From Phyto melanocephala (Eukaryota; Arthropoda; Insecta; Diptera; Rhinophoridae): a stretch of DNA of 64,000 nt. This document shows, piece by piece, positions 1-12,800 of the stretch (positions are counted from its first letter, which is position 1; each line of letters opens with the position of its first letter). The notes under the pieces were generated by a model. The model had not been told where the DNA came from. It saw only the letters and a list, made by a program, of their open reading frames with translations, and made no database searches. The DNA lies in contig OW799233.1 in NCBI GenBank assembly GCA_941918925.1, positions 155,786,845-155,850,844 of the forward strand, read 5' to 3'. Made by a program: the position numbers and the translations under genes.

Positions 1-765
1 CTGTATGGAGACAATGGTTCAAAGCTTTTGTTTTAATACAACAAAAATATATATGAATATTATCAACAACATGTTGAAGAAAAATTTATGTTTTTTTTTT
101 TTTTTAAATTATTTTTAGGCGCAGCAAATATATTTTATATATAGCAGAAGTAGTAGTAGGTGGTGGTGGTTGGTAGTAGTAGTAGATTTATATACAGTAG
201 TATTGGTAGTTAAATTAAACAGTAGTAGTAGTGGTAGTATAGTAGTTTTTTTTTGTGTAAATTATATACAAATTAAACCGGGGGCAAATGCAAAGTTTTT
301 TATTTTATTGTAAGAATTTTATTTTTAATCAAACGGACATAAAAAGAAAAAGTATAAAAAAATAAACAATTAATTAAAATTATATTAAAAAAAAAGTGTT
401 ATTTTAATCAAAACAACATTTGTAAGTTATTCTTTTTTGTTTTTAATAAATAAAAGCAATTTGTTATTTAATTCAAAAAAAAAATAACTTGTAAATGTTT
501 TTCTTGATACAAAAAAAAGAGAAAATAAACAGCCGAATGGTATAAGGTTTAAATTTGGGGGTTTTCAAATATGTAATTTCTTTTAAAAGCCTGGTTGCGT
601 CTTTATTGTTTGCACTTTTTACTTGTTTTTTGGAAAAACATTTTTTTTGTGATTTGCCAATATTTTAAAATTTTTAATAAAGGGGGGTTAATGTTTTAAA
701 ATTTATTTTAATTTTGTAGGTTTTGTTTAAATTTGTTTTAAAAAAGTAATGCTAAGAACACTTAC
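1..765 (-). other. Syp intron after exon 8 (3' end not in window)
   Basis: AT-rich intron with a TAG/TGG-rich simple repeat at about 147-245 and several homopolymer runs. I looked for an in-frame continuation of the Syncrip tail on the minus strand and saw none. Confidence 0.6.
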
Positions 766-875
766 CCTACTAGACCACCAGGACGTCCTTGCATCATTTG
801 CATCATTCGGCGTTCACGAGCACGTAAGATTTCTTCCTTTTTCTTCTTATCGGAAGGAGGTTTTGCTAAGGATAC
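766..875 (-). CDS. Syp: Syp coding exon 8 (start of basic C-terminal tail)
   Basis: 110 nt, acceptor TTTTTAG, donor GTAAGT at 765. Encodes [20 protein letters not shown] and then [16 protein letters not shown] plus GG of the next codon. It ends the RRM3 last strand (VSLAKPP) and begins the Lys/Arg-rich tail. Unspliced read-through gives GGG TAA, an immediate stop straddling the donor, so intron retention would make a protein ending LVG. Later tail exons (Gly/Tyr/Arg-rich in relatives) are beyond the left edge. Confidence 0.93.
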
Positions 876-3800
876 CTAAAAAGAAAGATTTACAGGGAAT
901 TATTTAACATGTTAAAAAAAACACTTTTTAGTTATAAATATTGTAATATTAATTCTGTGGCTTGGAGCTAAAAGGGTCAATGTCACTTTTTTGCTCTTTT
1001 GAGTTAATCATTGCATTAGATTTGTGTTCTTGCTCTATTTCATTATGGTAAAACAGCTGAAGTTATACTTAACCCAGAACAGCTTCATAAATAAAATGCT
1101 GGCCAATGTCACTATGAAAGCATCTATAAACGTAAAAGTTCAATTCCAATTTTCTCAAAATTTTGACATTGGCCTTTTTGGCTCCAGGCCACAGAATTAA
1201 TCTAGTTCAGTTGTCTAATTGGTTTTTCGTATTCTAAGTGATGTCGAACTAATAATCGAATTGCGATAGAACTTTGCAAGCATGTTCTCTGTGCCTAGGA
1301 AAATATTATAGGCCTTCTCTTGAATGTTTCAAGGGGATATGTCGTTTTCCATTTAAACCAAATAGTCAGAAATAAAAACGTTGTTTAAATGTGCATAATT
1401 TTGTTACTGGCATGTGTATCAGTTGACCGCGGCAGCAAAGCGATGTTCACCCGAAATCCGGTTGCATAAATGTTTTAACATTAATGTAATAACAAAAAGC
1501 GATTTAATATTTTTCTAGCGTACACCGATACACTTAATTTAATTTACTCTTATCAAATTCATGTCATGTCTTTACTTTGTTGGATCGCATTAATTGTTGC
1601 ACAACATCTGAAATCACTTGTACTGCATACTTATTCCATCTCTCGCTAACGTTTTGTTGTTATCAGGAACTACTATATCGCTCCGCTTTAACTTTACTTT
1701 GACAATAGGCCAATACAGTTTATTTGGCAGAAAATGGAAACAAGTAGAGTTGTTCATATATTTTTTATATTACGCCAACGTGGGAGTAAATTCCGGCATT
1801 CGATCACTATCAAAACTATCCTCTAATCGATAGAGTTCTATGTGCTTTTGATATAGAGATTCTAATAGGAATATTAAATTTCAATCACGTTCGCATGCCG
1901 TAATTTGACACTGGATTCTGCTTGGATAGCAAGTGAACCTCAGTTACGTTGCCAGTTGCCAAAAATGCATTAGAGATAGCAACTGTCAATTAACAGCTAT
2001 CAATTTTATATGAAAATGTGGTAACCGAGAAATTGTACTTGCCAGCTGGCAACGCAACTAAAGTTCGGTTGCTATCCATAATCGACCCATTAAACTTAGC
2101 TACCTGTCACTATTCAAAAGCTTCAATGAAGTGGCTTAGCAGAATCCAGTGTCAAATTACGGCATGCGAACGTGATTAAAATTTAATATTCTTATTAGAA
2201 TCTCTATATCAAAAGCACATAGAACTCTATCGATGAGAAGAAAGTTTTATGGGTCGATTATGGATAGCAAACGAACTTTAGTTGCGTTGCCAGCTGGCAA
2301 GTACAATTTCTCGGTTACCACATTTTCATATAAAATTGATAGCTGTTAATTGCCAGTTGCTATTTCTAATGCATTTTTGGCAACTGGCAACGTAACTGAG
2401 GTTCACTTGCTATCCATAATCAGCCCATAAATTTAACTGAAGAGCAATGAAGTCTAGGGAGTGGTAACAATAGTCTTTGCAGGCATTCCTTTATATACAT
2501 AAGTAATAGAAGTCATAGTGTAAGAGGTAAGAGATGGCCAGACAGATTCTCTTCAGACCACAACAGCAAATTGCTTATAAAACTATTGCCTTTATACCAT
2601 CCATTTTTGTATATCTGTATTTTGGATCGGTATCTCCTTGTTTCGCTGGTCAAGTTGGCTGCTTGCGATCCATCTTACACAAAGATTTTATTAAAACAAT
2701 TCACGCTTTGTAACATACTTTGGGGATGTTTGTAAAATAATTATTTCTAGAATTTATTTACATTGTTCAGAAAACTCTCGATCTGTCATCACGGTATATA
2801 AAGGGAAAACTACAGCAATTAGTAGCAGTTATACATTTATAAGTGCATAAAAAGTTGAATTTAATAATAGTAAAATATGAAATAATCTATTGCAATATTT
2901 AAGGCGTTGAAATAAATTAACTTTTATAACGTACATTTAAAGTGCTGATTATTATTTGCAATTAAAAGAATCCCATTTTATTTAATGAAAAAAAAAACAA
3001 CATTTGGCCGCTTTGACATCATGTCATTATGGTAAAAAAGCTCTTGAGTGGTTTTAAAGCAATAAACTAGTTTTTTTTTTACCAAAAGAGGCCAATCCTC
3101 CAAATTGTCCGAAACTAAGACCAGTGGAAGGATATTTGACACTTGTGAAAAGAAAATTAAAGAGCACAAAAAAGTTGTCCCATAATATAAAAGATTTTAA
3201 AACGAGAAGAGTAAACTGTTTCAAAACAAGTGACTGAAACAACTATTAAATCTCCACGAGCTCATAAGTATTTTTATTGCTAAGGACAATTTCGAATGAT
3301 TTGAATTTATTTGGAATGCAGAACATATGCGACTATTTTGTAATGTCTACATTATCCGAGTAAAAGTATTTATTTCAGCAATAATTAAGTAGAGCCTAGA
3401 TATTATTTGAAGATTTATTTTATATTCTAATCATGGTTTATGTGTTTGTAACAAATAAGTTAAGGAATAAAATTGTTAATAAACTTACTTCAATATTAGA
3501 AGCACCAACTTCTTTGCCATTTAGGGCCCTCATTGCAACACAAGCACTATCACGATCCTCAAAATGCACAAATGCATAGTCTTTTATTTTCTTAACACGT
3601 TCAACTTTGCCATATTGTTCAAATTGTTCCTAAAAATTTACAAAAATAAAAAAAAACATATAACAAATCGAATTTGAAGAGGGAAAAAAATACATTTTTA
3701 TTATAATAATACCTTTAGCTTCTCCTCTGTAACATCTTGTGTTAAATTTCGAACATAAAGAACTTTAACTTTAGACATTGTTTGTTCATCCGGCTCCTCC

Positions 3801-6800
3801 TGTGGGTCAGCCCAGTCGACAATAATATCACATCCCCAAACCTGAAAATGCTCCTTTAATATTAATATTATTCAAATGTTCAAACAAAAAAATGTCATAT
3901 TGTTATTTAATGTTTATTTAAAATTATTAAACAAACCTTTGTACGGCCAGTGCCAAGTCTTCTCTTAGCCAAGGAAGCGGCTTTGTGTGATTCGTATTCG
4001 AGAAAACAAAAACCACGATTTTTCTTTTTGTCATCTGGTGAACTATAGATTATCACTTCAATAAGGCCAGCTATATCAGGTAAATGATTGAATTTAAAAG
4101 AAGTAATTAAAAATTAATTATTTTAATAAAATTTTTTGGCAATACTTTTTCAAATTATTACATTAAATTCAAACTTAAAAAAATATACAACAAAAAAGTT
4201 TAAGTTCTTTTTTTAATAAAATAAAAAATAATAAATAACAGAAATTTATTATTTTATAAAACGTGATTATAGATTTTGTGTTTGTTTTACAACATTTTAT
4301 AAATTTCTGTTAAACAAATAAAGATTTTATTTATATTTTTTTGCTTTTTATTTACCAATGCCAAAAACGCTTAATTATTCTGATTTTATTTATTTAGATT
4401 TTTTTACGATTTTCTTGTCATAATTATTATTTTATTGTTTTTTTTTTTTTTTGTTTTTTGTAAAGCAACATAAAATATCTGTTTTAATATTTTGTATTCA
4501 AAATGGTTATAATAATAGTTTAGTTTGTTTGCTTTTTACAGTTTTTGTTTTTTTTTTTTGTACATATAAATCAACACCAAAATTAAAATAATCAACATTT
4601 ATTAACAAAAAAAAAATTCTTTAAATGAAAACGTTTATAACGAAAATCATAATAGTAAAACATTTAGGTAAAGACAGACATAGAGAGAAAGAGATTATTA
4701 CACAGAAAGTAAAAACACTGATTTTTTTTTGTATATTTGGCAGTTTTTTTTTTGTATTTTGGTGTAAAAAAATGCTTAAAAAATTAAAACAAAAAGTTAA
4801 AATGTATTTGTTGTATAATAAACATTTAGTTACAAAAACTTCCTTTAAAAAAATATGAAATTGTTTTATATTTATAAGAATTTTTTTTTTATAGATTTTG
4901 TTCACCTGCTGATGAAAACAATAGAGGGGAGAGGAATTTATGTGGTTTGTTGTTATTGTTTTTCTTATATTATTATTATGAAAATAAGCACAGTCTCCAG
5001 TCATTACCATTTATTTATTATATGCAAGATTTTAATATTTGAAAAAATTTATTTATTTATTTATTTTTTCTTTTCTTTTTTTATATACAAGAACAGGAGA
5101 GGATTCTTTAATTTTTAATTTTTACTTTTTTTTTAATTTTGTTAATTGTCATGAAATCTCAACAAGGAATATTCTATTAAAACGCAATGATTTAGGTAAA
5201 ATAAAAATATAAAAATCTGAGGTTAGGTTAATACATCCACATTAATAATAGCCAGTTTTGAGTTAATCATAGGTTTATTTAAAAAAAATCATTTGATAAA
5301 TTTTAAAATTGATTATAAATTTGATTGTTAACAGTCAACAGTATTTTTTTTATTGGGTGTAAAACCTTAAAATGCGAAATTCACAACAGATGGCGCATCT
5401 TTTGAACGTGGTTTTGTCTTTAATAAAGTACCTGTCATTTTGAAGGTTTTTTGTACTTTAGATCGTTGACTAAAAAGGTTAGGTTGGGTTAAAAAGTAAG
5501 GGGAACTAAAGGCCCAAACCTGTGATCGATATGACACGTACATATAAAGCCTTGAAAGGACATTATGTCAAATTTAGGCTCGTTAGGAAGTGCAGGAGTA
5601 CCCTCGATAGAATCATGAACCTCTTCAATGTCATATATTGGGTACCAGAGCATGGCAATGAAATTGGTGATGAACTTGCGCGCGGTGGACCGGCTCTGGT
5701 TTAGACGTGCGAGAGGACATGGTGAGACCTCTGATAGGTTACTATTTTGAACTTGTTAGGGCGTGGGTATCCGACAGGACTAATATGGCGTGGAGGGACA
5801 GAAAGGACTGCAGAGTGTCAAGGGCTTTATGGCCCAAGTTAAACTCAGTGGACTCTACTTTACATCTGGGCCTGTATAGGGTATGTCTGAGGGACACTTT
5901 TTGTATTTTAACAGGGCATTGTCTTGTGAGATGGGATCGCAGCATTCCGGATTATTGTAGAATGCGTGAGGATGAGAAGGAACTAGAGACTGCGAAAGCA
6001 TTGTCTGTCACTGCCCGAGGCTACAGAATCACAGGCTTGAGGGATTAGGTAGAGGATTCCACGATGAGTTGGGTGATGTTTTGGAGTGCAAACTGGGGAA
6101 TATTATCGGATTCATCATGGGGGTGGTTGGTGAATGTGCAATTGGGCTCGTAGGGAATCTGTCTTTCTTTTATTTTGTTTCCTACTATTTCTTATTTTCA
6201 TCTACTATATCTTTAGCAGCCCTCTCTCTCTCTCTCTCTTTTTAAAGGGAAACACAATGGACCATATTAGTCTCCGAGTGTGGTTGTCGGAGGCGGCTCC
6301 TGCTTTCTGCATCCCCCTTTCTTACCTACCAACATATAATTAATATATCGATTAGGTCAAGTATTTCTCAATTAAAATTCCTAAGAGATTTCCAACTTGA
6401 TTCCCTTAGGTATTCCAAGTTTAGGACATTCACAAAGGTAATGTTCCAAAGTCTCATCCTCTTCCTTGCATGCTCTACACATAATTTCATCCTTCAGTCC
6501 CATTCCCATTCAGTCCCGTGTGACCTGTCTCAAGATTTGGGTTACTCCATGGTATGTTCGTCGCTTCACCGATATTAGCATTTTGCCATTTTCTGACGTA
6601 TTCCTTCATCGCCCACACTTTACGTTAGTTTTTTGTACTGTCGAAAGGGTTTAACCATTTGCTAAGGGTTTGGTATTTAAAAACGATCCCATTTAGAACA
6701 ATTTGTAGGCTTTCTCGTTTTCGATTGTGCCGTTATGGCTAGTTATCCATATTATCTATAGACTTTAACAATTCGAATGGGAGTTCATCTTGAATTGCAG

Positions 6801-9800
6801 GATATTCGGAAATTCAACTTTTTCGTTCATCAGTGTGCCGATAACTGTCCGTCTATCCGTTATGATACGAATCGGAGCCTCGTTATAAGTCTCCTTTATC
6901 CATTCAATGCGTACTTGCCATAATCTCATCCCAAAAAAACAGTATTGTAATCTCGTAGAAGGAAGTACTTACTTTGGCTCGTGTCATTTAAACCCATAAC
7001 AGTTTGGCCATCAAACTTCGATCTGTCCGTCTAAAGATCGATGTCTTGGATATTTCTTACTCTTTCATGGGGATTTGGTCACATGAAATATCTTCAAAAA
7101 ATATTTCATGTACAGACCTAGTTTTTTACAATCTTATTATAAATGTGTATAGATTTCTTGCATTCTTCTAAAATCATCATACAAAATATATATCTTTTTA
7201 TTCAAAATCTTAAGGTTAGGTTTCTGTCCACCCGGGGTCATGTTACCTTGGAGGATTGTCCATGCCCTGGTGTTATTGTCAGATCGGAAGATAGAAGTTT
7301 TACCTTAAATCTAGATGTAGGGGTAGAGGACTAAGATGAAATGCCTGAGTCGGGTGAAGGTAGTCGAGGGGTGTATCGTACGCTCATACCGGATGAAACC
7401 ATGATCAATGAGGGCATGAAAAGTGTCATCACTAGTTTACTGATTAGGCATAGGAGAATTCTGAACTTCGTACTATTAGATGTTAGGGAGACTCAGACAA
7501 AAGAGTATGAAAATTTTACCAATAAATCTGGCTGAAGCATAACAGAATTCTTCACGTCGTAGCTGAAGAGAGAGGTAGAGGGACTTAGATGACGATAGAA
7601 CGCCTAAGTCACATGAAGATGAACGAGGGAGTGTATCGCACGAGAATCCTTTGGACGTTGTACTTTCAGATGCTAGGGAGACTCAGATCGCTGTAGACTA
7701 AGGGTCACAAATTTAATGTGGTTACTATAGGGACCTCCGTGTAACAAAGTTGCAGGTGATTACGAAGGACTGGGCGGTGATAATTGGAGGCAATATGAAA
7801 ACGTTTTCTATTCCTGAAAGAGAGCGAAGGGGGTCGAAAAGGGACTTGAAATAGTAGTGCTCTGCTTTGATATTCCCCCAACACACTTATATCGGTTTCT
7901 AATATTCTGTTGTCAAGTATTACAGTTTTGAATTTCAAGTGCCACTATTAAATTTCAAATTACATAATTGCAAAATGTTATAATTTTCATACCGTATGTT
8001 TGTAACCGTCATTTACGTAATGTTGTCCGTTTGATTTCCATTGAAACTTTTTTGAAATTAATGTAAAGGTCACAATTTTCAATATGTTTCAATAAATTAA
8101 GCAAACATAACTCGTTGCATGCAAGAACAAGCCTATTGGTGCATGGTTTTACCAAACTTTTATATTAAAGTTCTTCCGGAACTAGGTTTTATCATACATA
8201 CGGACTTATAATGATCGTATTTAAATAAAATTAAAAAATAATTTTTAGAATAATAGAAGATTAATTCCGGTCGGAAGTGGAATTGAATCTTTAGAAAAAA
8301 TAAAGCGAAAACTAAAACCAATTTTTATTTACAAATTGCAATTGATAGATATTTTTTAAATTTTAATAGCGTTTCATGTGCATACTTTAAGGGGCATGTT
8401 AAAAAATATCAAGTGGCACCTCAAGATATGCAGGAATTTGTAGTTAAGAATAAAAACTCGGAATAAACGGAATCTTAAGGAGGTAAAACAAAACTAGAAC
8501 CATTCTGATCAGAATGGTGGCAGGCCTTAGGGCAAATTACGCCATTCGAACGTGAATGAAATTCGAAAGTTCTTATTAGAATCTCTATACCTAAAGCACA
8601 GCGAACTGGATCGTTCGAGTAAAATTTTGATGGTGATCGAATGCCGTGATTTTGCCCCTGCTTTTAATGAATTTCATTGTTGTCAGATTTCACTAGTTAG
8701 TTAAGGCCAAACGCTTGTTAAATTGTTACAAATATTTAGAGATTTCATGACAATTAAAGGTTTTGTGAATTTTTTTTTCATTCTGTTGTAATTTTTGTTT
8801 GTTTTTTATTTGAATTTTTTGTTGTGTTTTTTGATCAGGTGAAGATTATATTTAAGATGGATAGAAAGAGATAGAGAGATAGATAGAAAGAGAAAATAAA
8901 TTAATTTTTTATAATTAAAAGGGTTTTTGTTTTTATTTTCTTGTTATTAATGAAATTTCTTACCGTTTTTTGTTTTATTATTTTTTCTTTCAACAATTAA
9001 GCTGTAGCTAGACAATTATATATAAAAATCACCAGAATAATTAAATAATATTTCTTTTTTAAATACTTAAATTTCATTTATAGCGAATTTGGCATGGTTT
9101 GTTTTAGAAAATTTCTTAATTTTTTTTTGTTTTCTTTTAGAAAAATATAAACAAAATGACTGTAAAATAAAACAAAAACAAAAATAAAAAATTGTTAAGC
9201 TACAGTATTTTGATTAACTTTTTTCAAAAAAACATTTTTTGTTGTATTTTTTTTTCGTTTTGGTTTTTTATTAATAAATTTTATGTATTAAATTAGGGGG
9301 AAGAAGAATTTCAAGTTTTTCTTTTCTTTCATTTTGTTTTTTTTTAATAAAAAAAAAAATTAAATTCCAATCACAAAATTTCATCTGCAAATGAGTAAAG
9401 AGAAAGTGAGTTGAGTTGCGTTTTTACTTCGTTAGAAAAAAGGGAAGGGATTTATATTTTTCTAAATTGTTACAAGTACTTATTATTAAAATAAATATAA
9501 TTTTCACCTGTAGATGAATTTTTGTAGTTAGAATTTTTGTTGTTTAATTGTTTCGGTTACATTCTAAAATTATAGCGAAAATTGCAAATTTTAACAAAAA
9601 TCCAATTTGTCATATGTAGTTAAAGTGGCTTAAAGACATTTAGATATCTTCTGCAACTTACGCTTTATATTTAATTTTTTTTTTTGATGTTCTAATGAAA
9701 ACCAATTTGTTTTTGTTTAACCAATTATAATTACAAGTTACCAATTACAATATAGCGGTGTTAACTGATTTATATATAATTTTTTTTTTGGGAAACATTT

Positions 9801-12800
9801 ATTTTTTTGATCCTGTTCTTTTGTGAAACTTTTACAAAATTTATTTTATATTTTTTGATATTTTTGATGTTGTTTGTTTTTAAATCACCACTTACGTGCA
9901 TGTTTAGCAAATTCCTCAATTAATTCATCATGATCTCTATTCTTAGGTATATTGCCGACAAAAAGCCGGTGATTATTAAATGATATCGTTACACCAATCT
10001 TTTTGCCTTTCCGAATTTCATAATCATTCAGCTGGAAATTGTTAAAAAATTGTAGCAAATACAAAACACACACACACACACAGACAGGGGAAAAACAGAA
10101 TAGAATTTTATTTTTTCTTTGTTTGATTTGGGTTGGATTTTTTTTTACGTGCCAAATAATAAAGTTTAATAAATATTATTAGAATAATTTAGTAAATATG
10201 AGAATAAATAATAAATTTATTAATAATTTTTTTTATTACTAATATTATGGGTTTTTTTTTGTATTTTTGATAATGATATGTTTTGTTTAGATAGAGAAAA
10301 ATAAAGTAAGTTTAGAAGTAATCAAAATGGTGTTTCTTAATTAATATTAGTAATAGAATAATGATAAACAAAAAAATAAATGTAGAACTTATAAAATTTT
10401 GTAAATATTTTGTTATAAATGTATTATTTTTTCGAGTAGAAGTAATAGTAGTAGTAGAGAAAGAGAAGGTGAAAAAAGTTATATGAATTACTACTTAATA
10501 ATTTGAATTTAAAATAAAAACATAAAAAGTTAAGGGCATATCATGAGTAAAATTATAAATTTTGTAGGTTTGTTTTGTTTAAAAATTAGGTTTGTATAAA
10601 TTAAATTTATTTTTATTTTTTTGGTTGGTATTTAACAAATTCCTACTGAATTTTTAATTTATTTCATTTTTATGTTGGCTTTTCATAAGCATTATTACGA
10701 AATAGTTGACATTGAATTGTTTTTGTAATATTTTAGTAAAAAGTGTTTTAAGAATTGATGTTTAACAAATCAATTTCGACCCATCGAATTTTAAGTTATT
10801 TCTGAAAAATATTAAATTTTTAAGATTAGTTTACATTAACAGACGGATGGACAGTAATTCTTAGTCCGATAAATTATTTGGCTGTGTTCAATCTTATATA
10901 CCCTTCAAAATAATGTAGATATGCAACTTAAAACATACATATGGTTTGTCACAAGAAGAAAGGCCCTATCTTAAATAATTGTTTCTTTACAGGAATTGGT
11001 AAAAACGTAATAGAAGCTGTATTCTCATATAATGTATTTTGACGACAAATTGATTGCCACGGTCTTCGCGTAAACTGTCAGCTACAGCTGATAGATTTTC
11101 TTCAGGGGCCGAAAATAACAGTTATTTTGAAATTTTAAAATAAAAAAGCATATAGAAGTAAATGTCGGAAAACGGATTCAACTATACCATATTGATCCTT
11201 ATGCATTAATCTATAATAAAATATGTTGCTTTTTAAAATTTAAAATTTTTATTTTTTCGAGCCAATATCAAGTATATTTTAAACATCAAAATTAAGTTTT
11301 TATATCATTAGAGCTTCCAAATTGTCCACTGACAAATTGTACCTCAACTCTCCTAGAATCAGTTTGAGGATTGAAAAGGATCTCTCTACACTAACTTGTG
11401 TCGCAAGTACAGAATGCACAACAAAAGCCTGTCTACGTAGCCAGGGAAGTACGTATTTCTTATGTATGTTATTTTTCAGCAGGGGCCGAATTACGGCATT
11501 CGAACTGATCGAAATTTTAAAATTGTTATTAGAATCTCTATACCTAAAGCACAGCGAACTCGATCGTTCGAGTAAAATTTCGATTGATATTGAATGCCGT
11601 AATTCTTGGCCAGGTTGTTTTAAAAACTTTTTAGCAATCATGTAGGATGATTTACTAAGTAGCAGAAAAACTTCGTAACTCAGGCAAACCAGCGCCCACC
11701 ATTGATTTAGAACAGTATACAAAAATGTGAGAAATCACAAAAAATGTGATCATCATGGGGATTTTTTATGCACATTAAAATAAATATTTAATACAAACTA
11801 AACTACACGTACATTTCGTTAAAAATAAATTTTATTTTTGCTCAAAAAATACCTTTAATTGTTGCTCGCAAAAATAAAAAGCAAAAAAAAACTTTTATTC
11901 ATGTTCGAGAAAATAAAAAATAACTGTTATCATCTGACTTTTATGAAAAAAGGAATAATTATTACGGTCCCTGATTTTCTAAGCGGTTGAGTATTATTCA
12001 CTAATATAAATCGGAATACAAATTTTCGAATGGTTTTGGCAATAGTGGTAGGTCGATCATGCGCACTGTAAGTTCTACAAATCGCACGAAGCACATTTCT
12101 CAAATCAAATTTTGTTGTTTCAATCGCAGTAAAATGTAATGCCGGTAGTGGACCGATTTAGCCAATATTTTTTATTAATGCTCTTATAGTGACATTGTAG
12201 TTATCTGGCATCAAAACTTTAAACAAAAACAAAAGCATACGTGGTTTTTGCTCATATCACAGCCACACAGCAACACTTAAAAAAACCAAATCGACTACTG
12301 ATAGTTTAAAGTAAGTAAAAATGGAGATGGAATGGAAATGGACCGTATAAGATAGAACGTGTCGTCATTATTGAACATATACCTTGTTGTCATGTCACGA
12401 TATCGAACAGTCTCTGCTTGACCAGCCCTTATTTCCAAAACAGTATGGTCCACGCTGTGGATGCTTATCTGAAAGTCCCGAATATTGATTTTCTTTAGTA
12501 AAACAAAGACATTCGTTGTTTTTTTGGCATATCACAGTCACGTTTGGGTTAAAATTGCTGATTTTTACTAGCCAAAATTTCAAAAGCATTTCTGATAAAT
12601 TGATACTACATACGAGTCCGTGGGATATTTGAGGGCTTCAAAAAGTTGATTTCAACGATTAAACGGACGGACATAGCTAAATTAACTTCTCTATCTATAA
12701 GGATAGAGAATATATATATATATTTACTTTATGAATACTGTAGAAATTACAAACAGAATGACCAAGTCTTATATGCCCTTGACGTCAGAGGTGAAGGGTA

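Larger units (their letters stand above)
876..3488 (-). other. Syp intron between exons 7 and 8
   Basis: 2.6-kb intron. It holds a 252-bp inverted-repeat MITE, two MITE families in alternating orientation (1781-2426) and a decayed DD37E transposase fragment (about 2990-3290), each listed separately. Nothing else recognisable. Confidence 0.75.
4071..9895 (-). other. Syp intron between exon 4b and exon 5
   Basis: 5.8-kb intron. 4071-5500 is AT-rich with long T runs and no ORF of note, but holds the complementary sequences at 4994-5006 and 5142-5160. 5500-7720 is non-LTR retrotransposon debris. 7720-8520 is unassigned. 8521-8660 is a MITE A copy. 8661-9895 is simple AT-rich sequence with a GATA/GAAA-rich stretch near 8855-8900. 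Confidence 0.7.

Noticed and set aside
4621..5010. 129-residue minus-strand open frame
   Set aside because: Low-complexity Phe/Ile/Lys/Asn translation of AT-rich intron; no domain, start context or conservation signal. Its HHQQV..FCFHQ part is the splice-like tract noted separately.
5485..5500. GGTTAGGTTGGGTT as a telomere-type repeat
   Set aside because: Only a degenerate short run next to a LINE fragment; flies lack TTAGG telomeres and there is no tandem array.
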